From positions 5,410,028 to 5,474,027 of the forward strand of contig OZ020519.1 of NCBI GenBank assembly GCA_963971425.1: DNA of 64,000 nucleotides, in the 5' to 3' direction. The DNA comes from Bryoerythrophyllum caledonicum (taxonomy: Eukaryota; Streptophyta; Bryopsida; Pottiales; Pottiaceae). The position numbers and the translations under genes are program-made. Under the pieces are notes generated by a model. The model worked only from the letters and a program-made list of their open reading frames with translations, ran no database searches and had not been told where the DNA came from. How positions within the stretch are numbered: position 1 is the stretch's first letter; each line of letters begins with the position of its first letter. Shown here in pieces: positions 51,698 to 62,808 of the stretch.

Positions 51698-54600
51698 TTA
51701 AGGTTTGCGTTCTGGAAGCAGCCTTCCAATCTTTCCCAATAAACGCGTTGGCAATGACCTCTCCTGCAACAAAAAGCATGAAAATGCATGAAAATTAAGG
51801 ATAAATTAAAAGCAAAAACTCAAATATAGCTCAATTAGGAAAAGCATGTTAAAAAGCATTGTAGGATAATTAAATAAACCTCATACAAAGATATATTATA
51901 AAATTATAGAATATTCTTACAGGATCTTGTTCCCGGGTTTGCTTCAATGTAGTTAAAGCGTCCTCCACTCTCCTCTTCACCAACACTGAAAAAAAATCAC
52001 GCAATGAAAATTATATTGATGAAAATTAATGTAAAACAAAAGAAAGAAAGAAAAAAGGAAGAAGAAAAAGAAAAAGAAATATAAATATGATAGAAAGTAG
52101 AGACTGGAACTTACTGTACAGGTCCATACACTGTCCATCAGGAATTTGCACAAGTCAACCTCACGATTAGTAAGTTTAAAAAAAAAAAGGTTCATTTTGG
52201 ATTTAAAAAAAGGAAAAAAGGAACAAAGTAGGGTGAGTTTCTTACTTCCTCTTTGTCTTTTAAATTACAGCCGTAATCCTGTGTGTCCACAGGCTCTGAA
52301 AAATGGATGTAGATACGCTCAACACTTGGAATAGGTATGATACTGCCACTCATAAATGGTGGTTAAAAAACCTGAAAGAGAGCAACTAAAGAATTTACAA
52401 AGAAAAACAAGGTGGAAAAAAAAACAAAAAACAAAAAAAAACTGGGCGAGTTTGTAAGGTCAGGTACCTGGGTAATCCTAATACAGGCAGCGCTGTGAGA
52501 GGGTAAATATTTTCCAAGCCAATATCCAACCTTTTGTAAGCTGCTTGTATAAGAGGTCCAAGAGGAGAGTTGAGGAAATCATCCCCATCGTAAAGAATTT
52601 TGTACCTGCGACCACGCACAAGTCTTACATGAAAACTCTTTGTATAATAGTTAAATGTAAAATCAGGCCAAGATACCATGAAATTGACCTCATTTCTCAT
52701 TCTGAAATCAGCTCTAAATTTCTATAATAAAGGTGGGAAGATTCATGGTACATCATAAACTCTTCTTAATGAAAGGCAGCTAAAACTTCTGCTTCTAACT
52801 CGAGTTTCTCTTCCATTGGAAGAATAGTATTAAAATCAAAGGAGCAATATCCAGCTCCTGGATTCAAAGAAGATTGTAGCTATATTATGAATTGAAATTA
52901 CAAAAAAGGGAAATAAAAAGTAGAGAGATAGACGTACGCATCATCTGCTCCCAGGATTCCAAAAGGAACGATTATGGCCTTCAGTCGAGTAGCCATGCGT
53001 ACAAAATCAACTGTCTCCTTCCACATCAGCTTATACTCCTCCCCCTGAAATACCAGAATATATGAGGTCCTTAAGAAACTGGACTCAATAAACTTGAAGT
53101 GCTTAACCGAGGCATGGAATGACACTTACTTTACGTTTGCAAACTTCTCGTGCTCCACCTGGAAATAATAAAACGTCTTCTCCATCCTGAAAATCAATAT
53201 AGCAACATATATTTATTTTACTATGTAAGCCAAGTCTAAACAGATTTACACTTGGCCCATGACACATGCGTAGGTTTAACAGTAACCTTGAGCAACTTAT
53301 ATGCCGCAAATTTCGTTGCCTTCACATTTCCATATCTGTGCAGACAAAGTACATTCGTTTAGCAATACAGGACAGGATGCAAGATTATGAGCCATAATCA
53401 CGATTGACTCAAAGTGCTGTTTGTAAGCATGAAGGTACCGCAGTCAAGACACAGCTCATAATCTGCAGTACCTACATGCTTTGTCGAATGATGAAAGAGT
53501 GCAGAAAAATTGAATGGTGAGCAGATTATGTACCTCTCAAAGACACGCCCCGCTGCAGTTGCCCAATGACCTGGATGAGCTAATCCACGAACACGGAATC
53601 CCCTTGTGTAGAGCTAACAACACAGTTAGGATGGTAGTCAAAAAAATCGAAACATTAGTGAAGTCACCCAAAGTTTCAACAAGATACCCACTCTTTTCAT
53701 CTATATTACTCCTCTTTCCTCTCTATAGTAAAAGGAAAATGAACTCACCTCACGAACAAGAATAGGTGAGTCGTAGATGCCGAACATGGTATGGTTGCCT
53801 ACGAAAAGTATGGGTCTCTTCGGCTGCAGAACACGAGATATCATCAAAGCCTCAGAAGCCCTGTAGAGTACTTTTTCTCGTGATATCTGAACTTAAATTC
53901 CATGTCCAAAGACTTGGTAAAGGATACACACACCAGCTTTGAAGTTGATATGTTCTAGAGAACTGAATACAAACCTTGACCTCTGGATTTGGTAGAGACT
54001 CCGTTCCAGTTACGTAAGGTGAAGTCAGTATCTGCAAGATAATTGATAAGACGATTGAAATTCATGATACTATTCTCATTTTATAAATGAAAACTAAAGA
54101 TCACCACATATGGAGTGATAGTTCCACTCGCAAATGGGATAAAATGCAACACAAAACAAAGCGTACCCTCCATGGCTCCAAGATGAGTCCCATTTCATCA
54201 TATCGTTCGTCTGGAAGCGCATGCTTCCTTGGCTTCAAATTAACAGGCTCCTGGGAAACTCCATTGGAATTTGATGCAGTGGAGCCATGAGGAGAAAATC
54301 CATACTTGTTTAATAAAAATGCCAAATCAACTTCATCCTCGAAGAGAAGTGTGTGCCCGCTGCAAATGAAATTCATGCACAGATATATTAGTACCGCTTC
54401 CTGACAGCATAAGAAAACGACACTTATATACTCATGGAAAAAACTTGCCTCTCAGCCATGACAACTCGCTTTGAATTGGGAAGGAGCTTCTGGAGACGAA
54501 GACACTCAGTCGTCGACCAAAAGATGCGGTCCTTCGCTGATGCAAACTGCAACATCAATCAAATAATAGACGAAATGAAACGCTTAGAAAGCTACAACAT

Positions 54601-56311
54601 CTATAATGTAGTTTGACATCTGCAAACTGCAACAGCAATCACCATCCCATCAGAAAATAGAACTCTTCAACATAATTGTGAAGCTACAAAATTAATAATG
54701 TATTTTGGCATGTGATTACACCATGTCATTTGATGCAATCTTCACAATCTTACCAGGAGAGTGGGCACGGTGATGTTCCGGACCTCACTGTCAGCGAGCC
54801 CAGTGGTGTCATTCAGCATGGAAAACCGCCATGCTGCACACTGAGCAGGGACGTAATCGATGGGAGACAACATGTCTTCGTTCCCTGCCCTTGAAACACG
54901 TCCCTTTCGCACCATCAACGGCAACATGATGTCCTGTAAATGAGAAGATCATTCGTTGAAACAGAATCAAAGGTACAGTGATCAATGTAGCGGCAAGATA
55001 GCTGGAGATGATCTCATGAAGAGGTTTAATTAAACACCAACAAGACCACAAAGCTTCGTAAAGGACAACCAAACCTGCGCCACTCGGTATAGATCCTCAG
55101 GAAACTCGGACAACAATCCTGTTCTTGCAGCAAAACTAACGATGGCGTTGCTCTCAGGGAAATTCGTGGCAGGGTTTATCTGTCCACATCCAATTTTCCA
55201 ACATGATTTCCACATCCAGTTCAGCAAAACCACCTCACAAAGAAAAACACACAGCCATGGCAAAGGTTGCTCACCTGCAATGCTAGCTCACACAAAGAAA
55301 ACCTTACAGTCATGGCTGGTTGAGAAAAAGCGCAACCAAAAGCTCACCTCCAATGCTATGATCTCACAAAGAAAAAAACATACCAGAACAAGGCGAGAGA
55401 CAATATGAGGAGCAGCTTGCGCCAGCCGAATCGCCAAACACCCCCCAAAAGACTCTCCCACCACAGTCGCATGGCGAGAACCGGCCTCCTGCTCCATCAG
55501 CGGCATGATCTTGGAAACCAGCTGCTGCCATGACGACCGATCGTCGCTCGGAATAAACACACACCGCACGTCGTACCTACAGCAACCAAATGCATCGCCA
55601 AATGCATCTCTAAAAACTCACCAAACTGACATGCAACCTGCTTCAACATCCCATCTTATAAGATCACCAAACTCATATGCAATCTGGTTTCACCTTCAAA
55701 GAATCTGAAAGAGAACCAAACTGATATGCAATCTGGTTTCACCTTGAAAGAGCAACAAACTGATATGCTTTACTTTTGAGAGAGGCTTACCCTGCGGCGA
55801 CGAGAGATGGCAACTGGCGGCGGATGCCTTGGCCGGTGCAGTCCATGCCGGGGACGTACACCAGCAACGGCGCGGCGGCTGCGTTCGTGAGCGGAAGTTT
55901 TAGCGGGTTGAGGAGCGTGACGTTCAGTTTTTCACTGGACGGCACATCGGGGAGCGGGCACGAGGGGTCCGATGTCACCGTCTCTGTCAACGTCGTCATC
56001 TCTCTCTCCACTTGTTCCTCCACCTGCTGCAACAAACCCCAAACCCCTTAACAACTGGTGACGAACAATCCTCCACTGCGTGTGATTAGGATGTGTCCAC
56101 ATACCTGTTGCTGTAATGCTGAAGAGGCGCGAGGTGCGAGGGGGTGATGGCGATGGTGGAGAGAATTTTCGTGGTTTTGGAATGCCAGCTGCGGACACCG
56201 TAGTTTCGTGGGATTTCTAACATCCTTAGAAGCGGCGCAAACTGTCGAAAGCTCACGGATTGAGCTGGGGTTGAAGTGCGCGCGAGCGGGAGCTCCGAGA
56301 AGCGACGCCAT
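51698..56311 (-). CDS. Phytyl ester synthase-like esterase/lipase plus acyltransferase (PES1/PES2 family)
   Basis: Eighteen exons on the minus strand start 56311-56105, 56026-55791, 55576-55384, 55179-55075, 54933-54754, 54546-54449, 54359-54167 and 54031-53975. They continue 53823-53749, 53613-53534, 53335-53287, 53186-53130, 53044-52938, 52605-52468, 52342-52246, 52130-52115, 51985-51921 and 51763-51698. The product is 672 residues, near the ~700 of the family. A plastid transit peptide (about 1-65) precedes an alpha/beta-hydrolase with Ser190 in GESFGG, Asp313 in SAKDR and His342 in SGHTLL. An acyltransferase domain follows, with FVGNHTMFGIYD (430-441) and FPGGAREV (499-506). Relatives transfer acyl groups to phytol and diacylglycerol in plastids. 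Exon 16 has only 16 nt. Intron 6 uses a GC donor. The exon 2 acceptor is an ambiguous NAGNAG, and the exon 15 acceptor could lie 6 nt upstream. Confidence 0.9.
53655..53748 (+). repeat. Family A repeat (PES intron 9, opposite to the gene)
   Basis: AAAGTTTCAACAAGATACCC and ATATTACTCC follow the family order. Short copy, immediately next to the exon 9 donor. Confidence 0.5.
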
Positions 56312-57284
56312 AGCGCATTCCCTGAAGAAACCTGAGCTGCTTCTGAAGAATCCTTGTGTCAACCGCAGATGTGGGTGCAACCCAGAAACGCAATCCCTCA
56401 GTCGTGAGCTACCTCACAAACACACCTGATTCAGGCCACACCGAACGATTGCCGTGAGCGCCAAATCCAACCAGCTGCTGCTGCAGCAGTTGAATCCCTG
56501 TGTCTATCTGCGAATGCGGGCGCTTTGAAGAGCGCGCGGTGCAATGACCGAGTGTCATATCCTGAGAGGCACACTGTCGCGCCCTCCGAGGTTCACATCT
56601 GTAAGAGCAAAAAGGTGACGGTAGCAGCATCATCGTGTCCTCTCATCCGGTGGCCATGAACGCTCCTCTCCTCTCATTTCCAAGCCTTTTCTCCTTTCCT
56701 TGTCGTGGATCCTGCGTTTGTTTGCAACAACATCACGGAATTTCCGAGAAGCGTAGAGAATCGAATTGGACGAGGACTTCGGTGACTTTACACATGGCAA
56801 GCCGCTCAAGAATACTAAATTTTAGCCCCCGAGGCTATCTGGGATACTCACCAGGAACGCGGCGACTACTAATTTAGGTGTCTGGTTGATAATCAGCGAT
56901 AAGGGCCTAAAACTTCGCTGTGTCTTTACACTCTTCTCTCCGACTTGGCTCCCTTTGCCAACCATTTCCACAGCTCGGAACAACAATTCCTCGCAACCAA
57001 CTCGTGTGTACAATGCAGTGGGGTTGAGGCGGATTCTAGTCCCTTGCTGAGAAAGTCTGCAGATTCTCCTCTTCTGTTCCCAGGTGAGTGATGATGTGAA
57101 GAGAAGAGGGATGATTTCTTTGTGGATGTGAAGATGGGTTCATCACGAGTTTGAAGCTCCGGCATCATTACTGTAGTCGGAGTCTTTCCGTAGAGTTCTT
57201 TTTTCCAAGGCGGAGCTTGTTGCTGTTTGGAGTTTTGGAAGAGGTTTTTAAGGCGGATCTCGTTGCAGCAGAAGATTGGTCGAG
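56312..57284. promoter_or_regulatory. Divergent intergenic region between the PES-like gene and UVR8
   Basis: The two start codons face away from each other 973 bp apart, so both promoters and 5' UTRs must lie here unless distant leader exons exist. No transposon is visible. I cannot place TATA boxes or light-response elements with confidence. Confidence 0.55.
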
Positions 57285-60200
57285 ATGGAGGAGGATAAGG
57301 GCGCTACCAGTGGTGGTCCTCGTTGGAGGCGCGTCGTCTCCGTGTCCGCCGGCGCCAGCCACACTGTTGCCCTTCTTTGTGAGTGATCACGTTGTTCATG
57401 CGGAAGGGAGGAAATACGCTGTCTTGCATCTGGTAGGGTTTCAGAGGGAGGGAGAGAGAGAGACCCCGATGCTGCACACAAGGAATCTGAAATCACTTGG
57501 GTTGTTCTTGCAGCGGGCGATGTGGTGTGTTCATGGGGGCGCGGCGAGGACGGGCAACTAGGCCACGGCGATGCGGAGGAGCGGCATCTCCCGCTCATCA
57601 TCAGCGCGCTGGAGGATTGTGAGGTGTCGTCGATTACGTGCGGAGCGGATCACACCGTGGCGCGCTCGGAAGCGACCAAAACCGTCTACAGCTGGGGTTG
57701 GTGAGCCACTTCACCTAGTAGTTGTTCTACAGGCTCCCTCTAATTGCAGTTTGTCTTGACACGAGTTGCGTGTATGTTCAGGGGAGATTTTGGACGGCTC
57801 GGGCACGGGAACTCGACTGATTTGTTCGTGCCGCGGGCGATCAGGGGGCTCAACGGGGTGGAGGTCAGGCAGATCGCGTGCGGCGACAGCCACTGCCTCG
57901 CCATCACAGGCGACGGCGAAGTGCTCAGGTACGTGTTCCATCAGTCAGTCCCGAACAATGGAGGCACTTGCAAGGATTCACATGAAGAAGCCCCTTTCTT
58001 TAACACGGAAGTAGGAAGTGTGGGGGCCTCCACCACTCCACCATTTTGACATGACAAGCAGAAGAACAAAACTCAGGTCACTTCCATGTGATCAAAGAGG
58101 GTCCGGCCCTCTTTGATCATTTCTAAGCGACTTGATTCTCCAATCTTCTGCTTGTCATGTCAAAATGGTGGAGTGGTGAAGGCCCCCACACTTCCTACTT
58201 CCGTGTTAAAGAACGGGGCTTCTTCATGTGAATCCTTGCAAGTGCCTCCATTTCTGGTCTAGAGTGGTGGAGGATTGACTGGTGTGTCTGTCTCCGGTTG
58301 TGCAGCTGGGGTCGCAACCAGAATGGGCAGCTGGGGCTGGGTCACACGGAGGATGTGTTGGTTCCCAACAAAGTGGCAGCATTTGAGGTGCGCTTATGAA
58401 CCATGAATAGAGTTATCTGTAGAATCACTCACTCTAGATCAAGTCAGTGGTTTTAGCCGTCCTTGAGAGTTAAGAAAGAGTTTCAACCACCTTTCCTCTA
58501 CTTGAGGTTAGATTCATTGAGAGCTAGCTTGTTGACTGTACATCCAAGTCCAACATGAATGTGATATAGTGGCATGATGATGTGTGCACAGGGCATACCG
58601 GTGAAGATGCTGGCAGCCGGGGCAGAGCACACGGCAGCCGTGACAGAAAGTGGGAAGCTGTATGGGTGGGGGTGGGGGCGTTATGGAAACCTTGGGTTGG
58701 GTGACCGCAATGACAGCATCGTGCCTGGTGAAGTCGCTGCAGTCCAAGTATGTTCTGTACCTACATCTCCCAAAGTGCTAATGAGATACCCCCTCTTTTA
58801 GTTTCAATACTACTCTCTCCTCACCCTTAATAGCTATCAGATCAATGGAAGAGCTTGGCGGTCTGTCACCTTTGAGAAGGAAGGAGGAGAGGTCATGTTG
58901 AACCATGAATTTGGGCCGCCACTTTCCTCTCTGATCCAGAGCTACTTAGGGTCGATTTTGATCATTTAAAAAAAAAAAGTTACCAAAATTGCTAACAGAG
59001 CTATTTAAGGTCGATTTTGGTAAAAGAGTTTTTGTCCTGAAAACATGCGAGTTCAATTGACTTAGTTTGGAATTTGATTGTGTTGCAGGGCGAGAAAATG
59101 AATCTTGTGGCGTGTGGGTGGCGACACACAATTGCGGTTTCTGATTCAGGGAAGCTGTACACGTTTGGATGGAGCAAGTATGGGCAGCTGGGCCACGGTG
59201 ATTTCGAGGATCATCTTGTGCCGTTTCAAGTGCAGGCTTTAAAGAACAGGATCATCACAGCTGTAAGAAATTGTTGTATTTATCAGTGTGCATGGTCCGC
59301 GTTTGTTGTACAATATCACTAGTATCTTTGCTCACTTATCTTGCCTTTCAGATTTCGGGAGGGTGGCGGCATACAATTGCATTGGATGAAGACGGGCAGC
59401 TGTATGGATGGGGATGGAACAAGGTACCCAATGTCTTCCCAAGATGCTTTTAAACCAGTTTTTTTCATATTGCTGATGCTTTGTGGATGAATTAAAACGA
59501 CAAGCGATGGCTTTTTTGGGTGTGCTGCAGTTTGGTCAAGTTGGATGTGGAAACACTGATGATCAGAACGCCCCAAAACTAGTAACCGGCATTGACAATC
59601 AGGTCAGTGAAGTGCTCTTTTTTGTTAAACTTGTCAATCAGCATTCACTTTGATGTCGGGAACACAAGAGTTTTCGCATCATAATAGAGTTATTCATACA
59701 GTGAGGCAAAGACACCATGATTTTTCATCTCTTTTTTCTTTCTAAATGACCAAACCTCAAATAGCTCTAGATCTCTTTAGTCAGCTCAAAGAGCAGAACG
59801 GCGGTTCAACATGACCTCTCCTTCTTCCTTCTCAAAGGTAGCTCAAACCACTTCTAACTTTGAGCTACTTCTAACTTGAGTTTAGATATCGCCAAGCTCT
59901 TCCTTTGACTAGATTTTATTTGAGACACCGCCAAGCGCTTCCATTAGCTAATAAGAGTGGGAAAAGAGTAGTACTAAAACCAAAAGAGGGGGTATCTTAT
60001 TGAAACTGTGGGTGGCCTTACAAGTAACCTCAATATGGATCCGGGCTTTGCAGAAAGTTACACAAGTTTCATGTGGATGGAGACACACGGTGGCAATAAC
60101 CGACAGAGGCAACGTGTACAGCTGGGGCCGGGGCACCAATGGACAACTAGGCCATGGCGAGGCTGCTGATAGGTTTTTTTCCAATAAAAATCATTAATCT

Positions 60201-60829
60201 CTTTTTCTTGTCTGATCCGTTTTGAAATGCTAGTTGACATTAAATCTTTTCTGCCTGCTTGTAGGTGCGTCCCCAAGAGAGTAGAGTTCTTAAGTGCAGA
60301 TGGCCTCGCGTGCCGAAACCTTGAAAGATCTCCATCCTCGGATTTTCTCTGTAAGTCACGCTTATCACATACCATTCTTGGAATCTCCTGAATGAGCTTA
60401 GACCATGGAAGAGAAGACAGAGAAGGAAGTAATCCCGGATGCCTACAACCAATAAGAGGCTGCCGTCGGTAGAATGTTATGTCTTTTCTCTTCTTTTTTT
60501 CTTTGATCTCTGACCAGTTTGATCCCTTTTGATGTAGCTGCGGTTTCCCCTGCTGAGAGATACGCTGTAGTACCAGATGAGGCAATGAGTCCACTCACGA
60601 ACCGCCTTCACGAAACCAATTATGTGAGTGAACCTAGACCTGTATCTGATTTCCTTGTTGTGTAACATGTTATGAGACATCATTCTTTTCATGTGAAGCT
60701 TTGATTGAGGACGGTTCCTAACCTTGTTGTGTTTGGGAGTGGCAGATGGATGAGCAGGGGGTGGTGGTTCCTGATACAACTTCACGTGTGCCAGATTCTG
60801 ACACGAAGCGGCTGCGCACCAGCTTCTAA
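57285..60829 (+). CDS. UVR8: UV-B photoreceptor UVR8
   Basis: Twelve exons, 57285-57378, 57514-57700, 57782-57928, 58306-58387, 58592-58747, 59089-59262, 59352-59423, 59531-59602, 60054-60172, 60265-60350, 60538-60623 and 60746-60829, give 452 residues. UVR8 is a seven-bladed RCC1-type propeller. The dark homodimer absorbs UV-B through a tryptophan cluster, splits, and binds COP1. Three GWRHT motifs place Trp at 233, 285 and 337, the same numbers as Arabidopsis UVR8. Further blade motifs include [14 protein letters not shown] and [12 protein letters not shown]. The C-terminal COP1-binding region has ERYAVVPDE and a VP pair (440-441) in [11 protein letters not shown]. The other large RCC1 proteins lack this tail, so the identity is strong. 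Intron 3 contains a long hairpin; introns 5 and 8 carry family A repeats in opposite orientation. Confidence 0.96.
57957..58252. repeat. Long inverted repeat (hairpin) in UVR8 intron 3
   Basis: Arms 57957-58065 and 58144-58252 are each 109 bp and pair with only about two mismatches and no gaps. Example blocks are CACTTGCAAGGATTCACATG at the base and CATTTTGACATGACAAGCAG at the top. The loop holds a second hairpin at 58089-58119 with the stem TGATCAAAGAGGG. It lies wholly within the intron, so the pre-mRNA could fold into a near-perfect double strand. Confidence 0.93.
58765..58935 (+). repeat. Family A repeat (UVR8 intron 5)
   Basis: Contains GAGATACCCCCTCTTTTAG, ATACTACTCTCTCCTCAC, GGAAGAGCTTGGCGGT and GGAGAGGTCATGTTGAACC. 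Its order matches the reverse complement of the copy in intron 8. Confidence 0.65.
59690..60010 (-). repeat. Family A repeat (UVR8 intron 8, opposite orientation)
   Basis: On the minus strand it reads AGTTTCAATAAGATACCCCC, CTACTCTTTTCCCACTC, GCGCTTGGCGGT and GGAGAGGTCATGTTGAACC. It is the longest copy (~320 bp), with a partial internal duplication of the GGAAGAGCTTGGCGATAT block. Confidence 0.65.
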
Positions 60830-61794
60830 AGTGAAGAGGGTTGAGAGGACAACGGCGTGTACAGAAGAAGAAAAATCAGCGGCTGGTTTCTCAGGTTTTC
60901 CTCAACCAAAATGGCTCATTTTTCTTTTGGCGCTAGCTCTCAAGTCATAGACCTGTCATCTCTGAAGTCTCCAGGTTTTATATGAGAGCAGTGGTTGGCA
61001 ACCAACTTACTTGAATTGAATAATATCCCTCCACATCTTCCCCTTTGTCTCTGTAATTTGTACCTCAAGATGCTAGAATCAGCAAGTTTTTTTCTGTATT
61101 GAATGGGTCGGTAATATATTAGTTTTTGTTTTGCAATTTTGAGTATGGCTTGTCTGGAAGAAACCTTGAGGAGAATGATTCCTCTTAAAATACATTATGA
61201 GATATTGGAGTTTTTAGTAAAAGATCTGGGTTGATGTTAAAAAGAATGTAGAATTGAACTGTAATTTTGAAGGCAATTCTGTGAATGTGTCAATTCCATA
61301 AAATTTAAATATCTTACTTGGAAATGAGTTTCATAAGAATCTATGAATATATATTTTATGGAACGTGACAAACAACCTCCACTTTCACTTTTATTTTTGT
61401 TTTCACTTGTAAAGCTTAAATTATTTTCCATGTAAGTATGGAAAATTTGATTTAAGTTTTTAGTGCACTTGGATCTTATGGGTTGCGGCTGCCATAGATT
61501 TGCTCATACTCCCACTTCCATTTTCTATTTCAACTTTGATGTGATATTCATATGATATAAACATTGACAAATCCTGTAAGCATCCATGGATGTGCTCAAA
61601 AGGCTACAAAAGGAAGCTAATCTAATATTCAAATGAAAAATAGGGTTTGATTCTCTTTGTCATGCAATCATGCTTCTCCTTTCATCTTCTGTAAACTTCC
61701 TAGATTTTCAACACCTTGAAAATTTGTACAAAAATCCTCAAAAACACTAATTCAAAATAATTACAAAATGAACTGTATAAATTAACCTTACATA

Positions 61795-61862
61795 GAGCAT
61801 CTGTAGCGGATGCCCAGTGAACATGCGCAATGGCACCTTGTCGGGTGCGGCTACGGATGCTC
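61795..61862. mobile_element. 68-bp MITE-like palindrome
   Basis: GAGCATCTGTAGCGGATG at the left and GAGCATCCGTAGCCGCAC read inward from the right. ATA precedes and TTA follows. The ends resemble those of the MITEs at 3824 and 37054, so it may be a deleted relative. Confidence 0.5.
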
Positions 61863-62449
61863 TTATTATTTTATCTATATTATAGCTTTTACACATCTAC
61901 AACAACAACGCTGCTTTCTAAAGATTTATTCAAATCATTTTCTGTATAAGTTTCTTCTATTCTTAATTTTCTACAATTTTGAAGTATACTTTTTAGAATC
62001 AACTTCCAAATTTACATTAAAACACTATCTAGCAAAATCTCCTTCAAAATGAGCATTACCATACAATATAGCTTATTTTATAAAAAGCTTTGTAGCATAA
62101 TATAACAATAAGATTGGAGCCTTAAATCTAATTTAACAAAAGTAACTCTGTCAGCTAGATTCTCTCATTTTTATAAATTTATATATAATGGATTCATTGC
62201 CTTTGTAAGAAAATTATAATTAGCAGCGACTCTGCTATTAAAATCGTCAAGCAAATGAGGTCATCCACTCCTGACACAACACAAAAATCAGCTTAATCGA
62301 CTCAAAGAGACATCCATGATAATTGGCTTCAACAGGGCCTGCACGTCTTTGAGTTTCAAAAAGGAAAATATGAGTTCATCATCGAAGTAGCCCAGGCCCA
62401 ACCATGCATAGTTGTGCAATAGAAGAAGGCAACACACAAACGTAGTCTA

Positions 62450-62808
62450 AGGTAAGCCCCCCTAAAATCGACAAGTTAAGGAATGTGCATATATATGGAG
62501 AGGGGAGATAATTATACTATTATTTTCCAGTGATAGCCAATAGAATTACAAATCCAACCCAAGTGATTTCATATTTTTCCGATGAAAATCGAATTAGTTA
62601 TGAATTTTCAAACTGTGCAGCCATGTTTAGTGGGTGGCCAGCAGTAGGTACCCCCCGTAACCAACAACCAAAAGTAAGGGTCTTAACTAATAGCAAACCT
62701 CCATTTGGAACTGACTTGGTGGTAATGGGATGGAAGAGGGTTGGATATATCCCAATTTTTATAGGCGTTGGCTATGGGTTTTGGTTGGTTATGCGGGAGC
62801 TTACCTTA
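62450..62808. mobile_element. Family D MITE-like element
   Basis: The ends are inverted: GGTAAGCCCCCCTAAA at the left and GGTAAGCTCCCGCATA read inward from the right. The left end is preceded by AAG/TAAG-type sequence and the right is followed by TTA. It is the reverse complement of the copy in transaldolase intron 7. Non-coding. Confidence 0.65.

Noticed and set aside
52131..52163. A longer exon 16 in the PES-like gene starting after GTGAG
   Set aside because: It is open, but enters exon 17 in the wrong phase; only the 16-nt version links both neighbours in frame.
52376..52381. Acceptor TTCAG for PES exon 15
   Set aside because: From there the frame meets a stop at once. The acceptor ending GGCAG at 52343 (or the GAG 6 nt upstream) keeps frame and family sequence.
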